The notes under the pieces were generated by a model. The model saw nothing but the letters and a program-made list of their open reading frames with translations. It had not been told where the DNA came from and did no database searches. Of a stretch of DNA of 64,000 nucleotides, positions 46,762-58,440 are shown in pieces (the first letter of the stretch is position 1; each line of letters starts with the position of its first letter). Origin of the DNA: Stenogyne calaminthoides (lineage: Eukaryota; Streptophyta; Magnoliopsida; Lamiales; Lamiaceae). Where the stretch lies: the NCBI GenBank assembly GCA_037126765.1, contig JBBCBC010000024.1, forward strand, positions 20,247,554-20,311,553, written 5' to 3'. The position numbers and the translations under genes are program-made.

Positions 46762-47783
46762 TTAGAATTGTTGATTCCCTTGGTAGTTTCCTTGATAATT
46801 CTCCCTTCCCATGTAATTGGCTTCCTCAACTTGATTAGCATTAAATGGAACCTCCATGTTCCCTCCCAATATTCCTCTCCTTTGACTTTCCGCTAACGAA
46901 TCAACCTTGTTCATTAAAACTCTCATTGCTTCCGCCATCGCGTTGTTCGGATCACTATCAACTTGGAAAATCTTTTGGACATCGGACGGCCAAGTGAAGG
47001 TGTTGTTGGCAATTCGATCAATCAATGCCAACCCTTCCTTATCGGTCTTGTTAAAAATCGATCCACCCGATGATGAATCGATGAACATCCTTCCCCCATC
47101 GTTCAAACTATAGTAGAAATAACTCACCACTTGATCGTTGACAAAATTGTGTTGTGGGCATCTCCTTAACATGGCATTATATCTCTCCCAAGCTTCGTAT
47201 AAGTTCTCCCCACCGCTTTGTCTAAATTGGGCGATCTCCTTCTTCCATTGAAGTGTCATTGCGGGTGGAAAGAACTTTATCAAGAACTTTTGGCATAGTA
47301 TGTCCCACGAGCCAAGACTATCGGGGGTAAGGAGACTATCCAATCTTTTGCCTTTTCCCTCAAGGTGAAGGTGAAGGTTCGAGCTCTCCAAGCATCGTCC
47401 GTGACCCCATTGATCTTGACGGTGTCCGCATACTCCAAGAATTGAGCAATATGTCGATTTGGGTCCTCATTCTTCCCTCCACCAAATTATTATTTTTGGA
47501 GCATTTGAATGAGGGTCGGCTTGATTTCAAAGTTATTAGCAGCAATCGCCGGACGGGCTATGCCATCATAGTGCCTTTGCACTTGAGGGTTGAAGTATTC
47601 CCACATTGGGCGATCTCCATTGTCACCCCCTTCCAAATTCATCCGATTGTTTTGATTTTCGCCCATTGCTCTTTGTTGGGCTAATCTTTGATTCTGGTCT
47701 CGGTTTTTTCTCCTAGCCGTGGCTTCAATCTCAAGATCAATGGGTATTGGTTCAATCCCACTTGCTCTTGTGATCATACACAC
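46762..47783 (-). pseudogene. gag: Element E gag N-terminal and capsid part
   Basis: It starts MCMITRASGIEPIPIDLEIE at 47783. The capsid core contains LGSWDILCQKFLIKFFPPAMTLQWKKEIAQFRQ and GENLYEAWERYNAMLRRCPQHN, which is the plant retrotransposon gag domain. Frameshifts occur near 47490 and 47350. A TAA near 46762, most simply from CAA, ends this frame before the Asn/Gln-rich tail. It would form the particle shell. Confidence 0.9.
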
Positions 47784-47904
47784 CTAGAGAATCAACAAAC
47801 ACCACAAATCTCCAAGCCAACTATTAGCAATGTTAGTTACTTAAAAGAAAAAGACACTAGTAATCACGTTCAACGAACAACTAGTTATACTCAACACAAC
47901 CCAA

Positions 47905-47922
47905 TCCCCGACAACGGCGCCA
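47905..47922 (-). other. Element E primer binding site (Asp tRNA)
   Basis: On the minus strand TGGCGCCGTTGTCGGGGA lies just inside the 5' LTR. This is the site complementary to the 3' end of plant Asp tRNA, usual for Athila/Tat gypsy elements, with one change (GTC for GCC). Confidence 0.9.
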
Positions 47923-47928
47923 AAAACT

Positions 47929-50690
47929 TGACACGTGTTTTGCAACACACTAACCTCTCAAGTATAAGAGGGTCGTTTCGTGCCCGGTTAAATATCGATC
48001 CATGGGACTAGGATGGTGAATATAGCCCAATTGCTATGTGTTGTCGCATGATTATAGTGTGAAACGATTTGAAAACTTAAAACAAGTAACAAATAACTAA
48101 GTAAACAAGTAACAAACAATAAACTAGTAAGCAAGCAAGTAAATCAACTAGATTAAAGTGTTTTGTGTTTTGTGAGTGAGAGGTGTCCGGGTGTTGGTCC
48201 TCGGATGATGTTCGATTAACTATTGCCTAGGTGGTTATCTATACGTCCGGTTACTCCCTAAGAACGATCACAATTCATTAACCCTCACCGTACTTGGTAA
48301 GCCTAGGATCTGGTTTCATTAAACTCCTAAGATCGGGATGAAATTCACCCTTTCTCACCCGGGTAATTGCAAAGGAATGGTCCTCTAACTAACTAACTAC
48401 TCCCCACCCTTGTGTTCCCACTTGAAGCATAGAGATCATTCACATTACTATCTTCATTTTCAACACTAGTGGCTAACTAGTGAATCAATGTGAACTAAGG
48501 GAATTCTAACGATCCTACCCAACTCTCATTGCAATAGGATGTGAATTGACTCAAAATCGGGAATCACACCAATACCTACCCGTCTACCCACATTTACCCA
48601 ACTCTCGTTGCAATAAACTAGACAAAACGAACAAGCTAATAGCACAACCCACCGAATTTGAACACTAAACAACCTTAAAATTCAAAAGACAACCATCAAT
48701 AGAGACAATCCACCATTAGCAAACAATTAATCAATCATCAACCCAATTCACAACACCCAAACACTAAGAAAATTGGTCAATCATAATTCTAATCAAACTC
48801 ATAAACAATAAAAAACATAAACCCATAAACATAGCCATTAAAACAAAGAAAGTAAATAAAAGAGATATAAATAACCTAATAAAGTAATTTTCACTTGAGT
48901 CTTTAAATAGCTCTTCAAATTCAAAGAAATGTACCCTAGAAAACAATAAATCTCTCTAATGGAGCGTTGGTGTGGGTGGAGGAGGACAATTCTTAAAACC
49001 CTATCTAAAACCCTGTTTTCTTCTAAAACTTTCTTCCTGCTCTTCGTGCCCTCCTTCTCCTACTGGTGCTTTTGTTGCCCTCTGATATATCTTGAAAAAC
49101 GTTGAATTAATTACTAAATAGAAACACACTTTTACTAGGAAAAGCGCTTCCCAAATAAAGTGGGGTCTATTCCCATGAGGTGCAACTCTAATCCTTCTTT
49201 GCTCCTTTTTTCTTCATTTCTTACGGCTGCAGATTTAAATTAATAACTTGGATGAATTTCATTGGCTGCTAACAAAATTATGAGTTGGTCTGCTTTCTTC
49301 CTTTCTTTTGGGCCTCCTAAATTGTATGCTGATGGGCCTGATTTATGGGCCAATTTAATGGCTGAAATATGGCTGTTCGGCATTTTCTTGGTTTTTGCGA
49401 ATGGGCCCGAGTGGGTATTTTTCAGCAGCGCGTCATTATTGTTTAGTCTATAACTTGAGCTCCCGACCTCCAATTAAGTTGATTTTTTTTTTTGTGACCA
49501 TCTCTTCGAGAAGCTTCACGTAGTTTAACCCAGTGATTTCATAACCGGTTCGAACCGGCCGGTTCAACCGATTGAATCGGGAACCGGCCGACAAACCGGT
49601 CGAAACACCCCCTGAAAACCGTTTTTCAGGTCGAACCGGGATTAACCGGCTAAAACCGAAAAAAACCGGTTCAACCGGAAAACCGCCAAACCGGAAGAAC
49701 CGGTTTTCCCTTCTTTTAAAAAAAAAAATTAAATAATTTATACTCCCTATTTATCTCTTTGCCGGTGAAGATGGGCTTTTGCTCGAACAGGCATTGTCGC
49801 ACTATTTATCAAATAATTGAGTTCACCCATCAAGATGAAGGGATACACAGTCGAAACCCCTCAAAAATCGAGCAAATCAAAGGGATTCAAACTCCAAAAT
49901 ACCTCAAGATCGATCGAACAAACCGAAGGGATACCTCAAAATTGAGCAAATCGAGGGGATGCAGACTCCAACACCTCAAGATCGAGCAACTAGAAAGGAT
50001 ACAAAGTCAAAATCCCCCCCAAAAATAAGAGCCAAAATAAAGCAAATCGTGCTTTTACTGATCGATGAGTTTACCGAAGAACTAGGGATTACAAAGGCTA
50101 AGTGTATTTCATATGGGCTATGTATAATTTCAGAGAGGATAGATCGGAGAAAGATTTTAGAGGGAGAGGGAGACGATGCAAGAGAGAGGGATTAACTAGA
50201 GTTTGAGAAGGTGAAGAAGGTTCGAGAGAGTAGTGGGAATAATGATTTAGGGTAGAGAGAATGCTTAGTGCATATTGTGATTGGATACGTGTATTTTAAT
50301 TGGGTTGAGTGTATTTTGTATGAAATGGGTTATGTGTATTCTGGATGGGCTAAATGTATTTTATTTGGGTCATGTATTTTCGTTTGGGTTAATTGTAGAT
50401 TTAATTTTATTTATTTCACCGGTTGAACCGCCGGTTCGACCGGTTGGACCGGTCGAACCGTCAACCGGTGGCCAGTCCGGTTCGATCACCGATTCGGTTA
50501 TGAAAACACTGGTTTAACCCTCTTCTCCTATTTCCTTCTGGATCAGAACAATTTTTTCATTGTTTATTACTAGTTTTTCACCAATTTCCTACACAACAAT
50601 CCAAACACGACCTTTCTCGACATTAAGGCTCAATTAAGTGAAATTGGTGCAATACAAGCATGAATTCCTATCAAATTGAGCACTAAAATC
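47929..50690 (-). repeat. Element E 5' LTR, outer end missing, with hAT insertion
   Basis: It matches the 3' LTR (21906-23712) from TGACACGTG up to ...CACTAAAATC at 50690. The last 33 or so bases of the LTR are gone and replaced by unrelated sequence. The hAT element at 49531-50511 and its duplication add 989 bp. Confidence 0.9.
49531..50511. mobile_element. Non-autonomous hAT-type DNA transposon, TSD GTTTAACC
   Basis: 981 bp. Terminal inverted repeats start CAGTGATTTCATAACCG at left and end CGGTTATGAAAACACTG at right, and the 8-bp duplication GTTTAACC lies at 49523-49530 and 50512-50519. An 8-bp TSD with CAGTG-type ends is the hAT signature. The subterminal parts are dense in AACCGG/CCGGTT palindromes (about 49545-49710 and 50418-50490), which in hAT elements are candidate transposase-binding sites. 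The centre holds about five roughly 40-bp repeats (49830-50010) and TGTATTTT repeats (50280-50390). No transposase is encoded. The empty site is visible in the E 3' LTR near 23505. Confidence 0.92.
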
Positions 50691-50718
50691 TCATTCTTCT
50701 TTGCCTGGTTGCTTGAAG
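50691..50718. other. 28-bp junction sequence of unknown origin
   Basis: It lies between the truncated E LTR and the family-A LTR and matches neither E nor the expected rest of element C gag. Probably the remains of a deletion junction. Confidence 0.5.
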
Positions 50719-52571
50719 TGTTGGGGAATTAATTGCCCGGATCTATTCGGAGTGAATATTTAAATACAAATTTAATTCTAACAATTATTACTAGCATGAA
50801 TTAATCCTATATTAATTCAAATAATAACTCAACAACAAATCCTGCATATAAACAAGCCACATAAATCCTACGCATGCGGAATTGCTAGGAGTTTACTTGA
50901 ACTAACCTCTTGGAGTGACAACCGTTGAGAAGATGGATATCCCGTTCACACGAACAAACCCAAAGAGCCTTCTCAAGTATTTCTTCATCCTTGCTCAACA
51001 ATCCGGTGGAAGGATGCTCACGAACAATTAATAAAAGAAAAAATAAAATTATGTTGCACCACCTTTTTGGATTTCTAATTTTTCCAACACATGGAATTGC
51101 ATTGGGGATGAAAAATTCATCCACTATTTATACTAAGGGGAATGGTCGAATTTTAGGGTAGAAAATAATATGGGAAAATCTTTTTCTTGATCTCTAAGAA
51201 ATCTTGATTATGTCTCATATATTCTTTTCTCCATAATTAAAATATTCCACAGAATTCCACCTCCTTACATTATGGAATTTTCGAAAAAAATAAGGGAGTA
51301 GGAATCCAAGATTTGGATCTTCTTGAATTTATGAGATATTATTGTATTTTAAGAATACATATCTTCCATAATATCTTTTCAAGAAAATCAAGAAAATCTT
51401 TCATTTCCTTATTTTATTCAAATTTTCGAAAACCACTTAATAAATAACCAATTGGGAGATTTCTTGAATTTAATGAGATAATCTTGTATTGGAAGAATAA
51501 TTATCTTAATTCCATAATAAAATTCAAAGAAAATATTTCTCCCTCTTTTATTTATTATTTTTGAAAAATAATAGAAAAATTAGGCAACAATAATTTATTT
51601 TGTTTTAAACACCTTTTTCAGTTATTGGACTTTATCTTTGGGCTACTTGAGGGGCCTTTAGGAGAATTAAGATTGAACCTTCCAATGGACTTTAAAATTA
51701 TCAATATTGAGCCACAATATTATTCAAGCCCATAAATATTACTTAATTCCACTACATAATTAATATTGCATTATTCATCTTAACCCATATTACTCTTAAT
51801 ATGGCTCCCGGTTATTATTTTTCGTGTTTAAGATTATCTAGTTCATTAATTAATTTAAGCCACTGAAATAGCATCATATTAATTAATATCTTTTTCCTTG
51901 GTTAAGGAACGTCTCAATATTATTATCTATATCGAAAACTAGTTCTACTTGCAAGATTTAGTATGATAAAACTTCTGAGTCTTCCAAGGGGACAAATTAA
52001 GTAAGACGTACTTGCACACAATTCTCCGTATTAAATCTTAGCAATCGTCATGTAACTAATAATATTGCCCAAGATATAGAGTATTGAATCACATTGATTC
52101 TCTACCCATCATAAGTCAAAGCAATAATTATTAAATTTCACAGGATCCTATTGAAGGACCGGAGATTAAGAAATAACGAACCACTGAGGTCCAATTCTTC
52201 TATATTCAGTACTGAATAATTTATCCTCCTGTAGGTTCTATTGAGCGCATCATAATGCACTAGTTTAATCTCTTGGTCAAGACAAGCCAATATGAGCCTT
52301 ACACTTCAACCTTTTACGATGGATTATTCATTTCTATGTAGGTTGTGAATTCTGTACTTTTGGTTACAAGGGACTGTTAATTTAATCTTCTGTGATCTGG
52401 TATCACTAAATTAACTACAAACACATAATATTTATTGAACAGTGCAGTAAATATATGTAACATTCAATGATATTTAAAGCAACAGTGATAAATAATTTAT
52501 TTCAGCAAATAAGACAGAAATTTGGTTTGGTTATACAAAGTAAAAACATACTTTTCAGTATAACCCCAACA
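50719..52571 (-). mobile_element. Family A 3' LTR
   Basis: 1,853 bp, TGTTGGGG to CCCCAACA. The polypurine tract of the internal region lies directly on its right, so this is the 3' LTR of a minus-strand element. The minus-strand TATA box appears as TATTTATA at 51125-51132. Confidence 0.92.
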
Positions 52572-52698
52572 ATCTCCCACTTATACTCAAAGTCTTCTTT
52601 TAAGTATACTACAACACATCTCGTGTTGTTCTACGTGACCTCTAATGTCACCTACACGAACCTAATAATATCTCTCCCACTTATACTCAAAGTGGATT
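52572..52698 (-). other. Family A internal stub with doubled polypurine tract
   Basis: The tract (minus-strand CTTTGAGTATAAGTGGGAGA) occurs next to the LTR (52572-52592) and again at 52673-52692. The stub reaches only to about the pol stop codon, where the LTR of element H begins. The same doubling is present in the other copy at 58441-58563. Confidence 0.85.
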
Positions 52699-54506
52699 TG
52701 TTGGGAGATGAATTTAATAAAGATTTTGATTAGATCCCAAAACCCTTGAGTATGACATGTATCAGGACATCTTGGTAGTATAGGATTAAGTTTCAATAAA
52801 TATTAAGACTCAGGATGATCTGCACTCTGTATAGTCAGCAGATATAGATCAGGGTAAAATAAGTTTTGTTTTGATTGTGCCTGAAGGACTCAGATGTTCC
52901 TGAGTAGCTCAGAAGTATCCTGAAGACCAAAGTCCCTGAAGGAGAAAAGTCCTGAAGACTGAAGATCCTGAAGACCAAAAGATCCCGAAGACTGTTTTGT
53001 ACTAACCCAGACCCTGGACAAGCTACTTCGAGTTGAATAGTGTTTTGTTCATTCTTAGTACAAACAAATAGAATGTTATACATTCGTGGACATTAAGGAA
53101 CATATCAGATCAATGTGGTTGACCAAAATAGAGCCGTTTTGTTTGTCTCTATTCAAAGGAAGATTTCGACCAATGAGGAGGCGACAACAACGTACTATAC
53201 TGACACTGAAAGCAACATATCTCTGAAGAAATGTCGTACGATATCTTTCGCCAATGAAGTTGGTGATTGGCTACGTGACTGCATATTTCCTAATACATGC
53301 AAGGGTGTGTTCAAACCCTAGAAATAGCCGTTCATCAATAACTAAAAGAGGAAACCCTTGAAGTTGTCTCTCCAACGGATAGTTTTATAAGAGTAGACTC
53401 TTAGTGAGTTATCTATAAATACCAAGGCCTTGTTCACAACCAAGGTTACAGGAAATCAAAGCAACTCTAGAGCTCATTCGTATTCAAAGCAAACATTGTG
53501 AAACACTCGAAACCCTTAGAATTTCCCAAGTATTTCATCTTTGAAGAGAGCTCATTTACTAAGCCTAGATACAAGAATATTCAAAGATTAGTTAGAGATA
53601 TCATAGTCTTTTACTTGTGTTTGATTGTAAAAGGATATCTCACCTTAGTCGGAAACCAACCAAAACCCAAACCCTTTGATTAGGTAGTTTGTGTGTGTTG
53701 TTGTTGGAGTAGTGAGAGTTGTAAAGAGTGAGTAAGCTGCTTGTGTTCAGCTTGAAAGCTCTAGAGAAGAAGTTAGCAAGTTGCTTATGTTCAGTCTGAA
53801 AGCTTGTGTGTGTTGAGTTAGTAAGCTGCAGTAGTTCAGCCTGAAAACTCATAGTGGAAAGTTAGTAAGCCTCTGAGTTCAGTCTAAAAGCTTAAGGTAG
53901 TAGTAGTAGTGAGTTAAGGAATTTCTCTGAGGATCAGAGAGAGTGGACTTAGGAGCTTGAGTCTCTAAACCACTATAACTTGCAGTGTTGCTAGCTTTTT
54001 GTTTTGCATTTTACCCTGTTGCATATTTTCACTGAAAGCATACTGAGTTTTCTGATATTCAGTTGGAATCAATCCACTGAAGGTACATTAAGTTGATCAC
54101 AGCCTTAACCACTATTTCACTGAGAAAAACCAGATTTTCAGCAAAGTAAAACGAGTATAAACTTAGGGCCTACACATTCCGCACTCTAGATAAGCTAGTA
54201 TAGATAGTTGTCAAACTGATCAACTCTCCTGAGTAGTCAGTAAGATCATTATCTACTCCAAGCTTATTTGGACTCTGTGTTAAAAAGAAACTCAGAATTA
54301 GTTGAGCTAATTTGAAGTCTCTGAAAGCCGCTCAGTGTTATTGTCTAAGTAGACTTTGACTCAGGGCATTTTGTGCTTCTCAGGACTAACCTTCAGGACA
54401 TCCTGACTCACTGATTATAGTGTTTTTACTGAAAAGTTTAAAAATTCACTATACACGTGTATTCCCCCCCATACACGTGTAAGACTCGTTTACCTCGGGA
54501 TCAACA
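52699..54506 (+). repeat. Element H 5' LTR (copia)
   Basis: 1,808 bp, TGTTGGGAGATG to GGGATCAACA, followed by the initiator-Met primer site. A TATAAATA box lies at 53414-53421. Repeated CCTGAAG/ACTCAG motifs occupy 52860-52995. Near the end two ATACACGTGTA palindromes (about 54452-54464 and 54471-54482), each holding a CACGTG core, are separated by a C-run. The matching 3' LTR is not in the window. Confidence 0.88.
53414..53421 (+). promoter_or_regulatory. Putative TATA box of element H LTR
   Basis: TATAAATA, with the position and wording seen in the F and G LTRs. Inferred. Confidence 0.5.
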
Positions 54507-54508
54507 AG

Positions 54509-54520
54509 TGGTATCAGAGC
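54509..54520 (+). other. Element H primer binding site (initiator-Met tRNA)
   Basis: TGGTATCAGAGC, two bases after the LTR end. Confidence 0.93.
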
Positions 54521-54628
54521 AATGGTTCATTTGACCACTTTCTTTGGTGGCCGTAAGTCTTGTTACTGAGAGACTTTGGTGGTCTACTGAATAGATCTTC
54601 TGCTGATATCTTACAAGGCTCATTCATC

Positions 54629-56596
54629 ATGCCTTCTAAGAAATTACCTATGTTCTCTGTTGAGAACTATGATCTGTGGATACTGAGAATGCAGGTGTAT
54701 CTGTACTCTAAACATGAGAGAATATGGAGAGTCGTGTCTCAAGGACCTTTTGAGTATAAGGTTGTGAATCCCAGATTGACTGATAATGAAAGAGATGATC
54801 CAAAGGATGAATTTATCAAAACTGATGATCAACTTACTACTGAAGAGAGGAAGTTGGTTAACTTGGATTATATTGCTAAGGATACACTGTATAGCACTAT
54901 TGATGATGGTGTTGGGATATTTTAGTTTTGATTAATTATGCCAAAACATTATCAACTTGTGTTATTTAAGATAATCTACAGATAACAAGTTGAGGGGGAA
55001 CGAGAGAACAAATTGAGGGGAACTCAAAAAATCGAGCCGAAGATAATCGAGGGTCGAGACTAAGAAGGCTACGAAATTTAGTCGAGATCGGATGGTAGGA
55101 TGAAGTTCAAAGCGATCTGATCTTGATCGCGGTTCTGAGTTAAAAATGACTGATATTCTTGACGAGTCACGGTGACTGATCTTCTTGACCGAATCGATTG
55201 ACCCGATCTGGTGACCCGGTCTGGCCCGACCTAATCTTCTTGACGAGTCTGGTGACTGATCTTCTTGACGGATCTGTTGACGGATCTGGTGACGGATCTG
55301 GTGACGCGATGTTCTTGACGAGTCTGGTGACGATCTTCTTGACCCAGATCACGGTGACGATCTTCTTGACGGATCTGATTGACCGGATCTTTCTTGACTG
55401 ATGTTGTGTTGATCGATCTGATGTCTTGTCGGATCGAGACCAATCTGCGGACCAGTTCTCTAGGACAATCTGCCGGACAGTTGCGGACAATCTGCATACC
55501 CGGATCGGTGACGGAATCGGAAGAGATGAACGATGAATTTGACGAAATGATCGGATCCGTTAGACACACAAAAGCGGTGGCCAATAAGAAGACAACACAC
55601 ATATTGATGTGACATAAAGTCGCAAGGAAAGTGCAAAAGAACAAAGAGAAGTCGAAGTTATTAGTATGGATTTGAATATTACTTTCCAAATCGGTAATAT
55701 TTAAATCCACACTATAAATACATTGCACTATCTTCAAAAAGAAGAAAAAGGAGGATCTGCAAAGTGAAATTAAAGCCAAATATTCAAGCAACTCCATTCA
55801 TAGAACACAGAGCAAAAAATACACACATATATTCAAAAGTGTTCTACCCTAGATCTAAGCACAAATGCTATATCCTAAGCTTAGAGAGATTTTTCCATCC
55901 TTAGCATTGAGGCTAAACAAATGTAAGGGAAAATCTCAACCTAGTTGGAAACCAAACAAACCTTACCCAAATCAGTCGATTAAGTTTGTAGGTGAGTGTG
56001 AACTCGGTAAACATCTAGCAATCCCGAAAGGGAGGGTAGGCGATCCCGTGAGGGTGATAAGTCCCGTTTGAGTGTGAACTCGGTAAACATCTGTTGGGTG
56101 TTGGACTAACACATTAAACTAAGTCCAGTTGGTTAAGTTGGTGCCCCTGATGATAGGGAAGAGTGGATGTAGGAGTTGGACTCCGAACCACTATAAAATC
56201 GTGTGTTCTTTACTGCTTTATGTTCTTACTTGTCATATGCATTTGATTATAAGCAAAACACACATCGTTCTTAAAAGAAAAAAAAAAGAGTAATTGGAAT
56301 CACTCTGCCCTCACCCCTATTTTATATGCATTACATGGTATTTTTCCGCGTTCTTGGGTTTTTTAATCGGGACCAACAGATGGTGTTATGGGAATGATTT
56401 CCCCCTGTGAAACTGCCAAAGAAATTTGGGACACACTTGCTATAATGTGTCAGGGCACTGATCATATCAAAGAAAACAAACTATATGTGGCTATTGCCAA
56501 ATTTGATGGTTTTGAAATGGAAGATGGTGAATCTATTGAAAGACTTGAGGTCAGATTCACTAGCATTATGAATGATCTGAGTGCTCTTGGGAAAAG
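54629..56596 (+). pseudogene. gag: Element H gag, split by a solo LTR and cut off by a family-A element
   Basis: The ATG at 54629 begins MPSKKLPMFSVENYDLWILRMQVYL, a copia capsid start. It is open to 54909, where solo LTR G interrupts it. It resumes at 56384 in the same sense with CETAKEIWDTLAIMCQGTDHIK and ESIERLEVRFTSIMNDLSALG, and is cut at 56596/56597 by a family-A LTR. Without the solo LTR and one TSD copy the frame continues uninterrupted. The rest of H would lie beyond the nested elements, to the right of the window. Confidence 0.88.
54910..56378 (+). mobile_element. Family G solo LTR, copy 2, TSD GATGG
   Basis: 1,469 bp, TGTTGGGATATTT to GGGACCAACA, flanked by GATGG at 54905-54909 and 56379-56383. 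TATAAATA at 55713-55720. The stretch 55150-55420 is a degenerate array of GATCTTCTTGAC and GATCTGGTGAC units that differs strongly from copy 1, although both ends of the LTR match well. No internal region is present. Confidence 0.93.
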
Positions 56597-58440
56597 TGTT
56601 GGGGAATTAATTGCCCGGATCTATTCGGGATGAATATTTAAATACAAATTTAATTCTAAGAATTATTACTAGCATGAATTAATCCTATATTAATTCAAAT
56701 AATAATTCAACAACAAATCATGCATATAAAAAGTTCACATAAATCCTACGCATGCGGAATTTCTACTGGTTTACGTGAACTAACCTTTTGAATAGCAATA
56801 GACTTCGTTGACATGAACACACCAAAAGACCTTTCCAATTATTCCCAAGTCCTTGCTCGCCAATCCGGTGGTAGGATGCTCGCGAACAATTAACAAAAAA
56901 GGAAAAATAAATTATATGTTGCACCACCTTTGTGGATTTCTAATTTTTCCAACACATGGAATTGCATTTTTGGATGAAAGAATCATCCCCTATTTATAAG
57001 AGGTGTTGGCCGATTTTTCTATGGGAAAAGGGAAGAGAAAATCTCTTTCTTGATCTCCAAGAAATCTTGAATATATATCCAATATATTCTTTTCTCCATA
57101 ATTGAATATTCCATAAAAATCCCACTCTCTTATTTGTTATGGAATTTTCGAAAAAGGAGGATAAAGATTCCAAGATTTGGATATTCTTGAATTTATGAGA
57201 TATACTTGTATTTCAAGAATACATATCTTCCTTAATATCTTTTCAAGAAAATCAAGAAAATCTTTCCTTTCCTTCTTTTTCTTTATTTTCAAAAATTCTA
57301 ATATAAATAACCAAGTGGGAGATTTCTTGAATTTAATGAGATAATCTTGTATTCCAGGAATACATATCTTCATTCCATAACCAAATTCAAAGAAAATCTT
57401 TCTCCCCTTTTATTCATATTTTTCGAATTTTTTTAGAAAAAATAGCAACAAAAAATTATTTTATTTTAAACACTTTTTTCAGTTATTGGACTTTATGTTT
57501 GGGTTACTTGAGGGGCCTTTAGGAGAATTAAGATTGGACCTTCCAATGGATCTTGAATTATCAATATTGAGCCACAATATTATTCAAGCCCATAGATATT
57601 AATTAATCCCACTACATAATTAATATTGCACTATCCATCTTAACCCATATTATTGTTAATATGGCTCCCGGTTATTATTTCCCGTGTTTAAGATTATCTA
57701 GCCCATTAATTAATTCAAACCACTGAAATAACTTTCCATTAATTAATATCTTTTTGTCCTTGGTCAAGGAACGCTTCAACATTATTGTCCATACCGGAAA
57801 CTAATTCCAATTGCAAGATTTGGTATGATAAATCTTATGAACCTCCCAAGGGGGGGCAAATCGAACAAGCGTACTTGCACACGATTCTTCATATTAAATC
57901 TTAGCAATCGCATGTGACCAATAATATTGCCCAAGATATAAAGTATTGAATCTCATTGATTCTCTACCCATCATAAGTCAAAGCAATAATTACTAACCAC
58001 ACACGATCCTATTTAAGGGACGAAGATTAAGAAATAACGAACCACTGATGTCTAATTTTTCCTAGTTCAGTGCTGAAGAATTTATCCTCCTGTAGGTCCT
58101 ATTTAGTGCATCAGTCATGTACTAGTGCAATCTCTTGGTCAAGACAAGCCAATCTGAGCCTTACACTTCAACCTTTCACGATGGATTGTTCATTTCCATC
58201 TAGGTCGTGAAAGGTGTACTTTTAGTTACAATGGACTGTTAATTTAATCTTTTGTGATCTGGTATCACTAAATTAACTACAATGTAACACGTACTATTTA
58301 TTGAACAGTTATGCAGTAAATATATGTAAGATTCAATGATATTTAAAGCATCAGTGATAAATAATTTATTTCAGTAAATAAGACAGAAATTCAGTTTGGT
58401 TATACAAAGTAAAAGCATACTTTCCAGTATAACCCCAACA
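56597..58440 (-). mobile_element. Family A 3' LTR inserted in element H gag
   Basis: 1,844 bp, TGTTGGGG to CCCCAACA, with a polypurine tract at its right. Target candidate AAAAG at 56592-56596; the partner end is beyond the window. The minus-strand TATA box appears as TATTTATA at 56991-56998. Confidence 0.92.

Larger units (their letters stand above)
21906..50690 (-). mobile_element. Athila-like Ty3/gypsy element E with nested insertions
   Basis: Minus-strand gypsy element: 5' LTR at right (47929-50690), Asp-tRNA primer binding site, gag, protease, RT, RNase H, integrase, a long non-coding 3' region, polypurine tract and 3' LTR (21906-23712). Integrase lies after RNase H, which defines gypsy. 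The Asp-tRNA primer site and the GRPFLATTRAV protease context fit the Athila/Tat group. It hosts element F (24457-40840) and a hAT element in its 5' LTR. Without these it is about 11.4 kb. The outer end of its 5' LTR is missing, so its TSD cannot be confirmed (left candidate CTGAT). Confidence 0.9.

Noticed and set aside
46572..46838. Glycine/phenylalanine-rich plus-strand ORF
   Set aside because: Antisense of the Asn/Gln-rich repeats of element E gag.
49759..50195. Overlapping ORFs of 89 and 78 codons inside the hAT element
   Set aside because: Made of internal tandem repeats with no transposase motifs.
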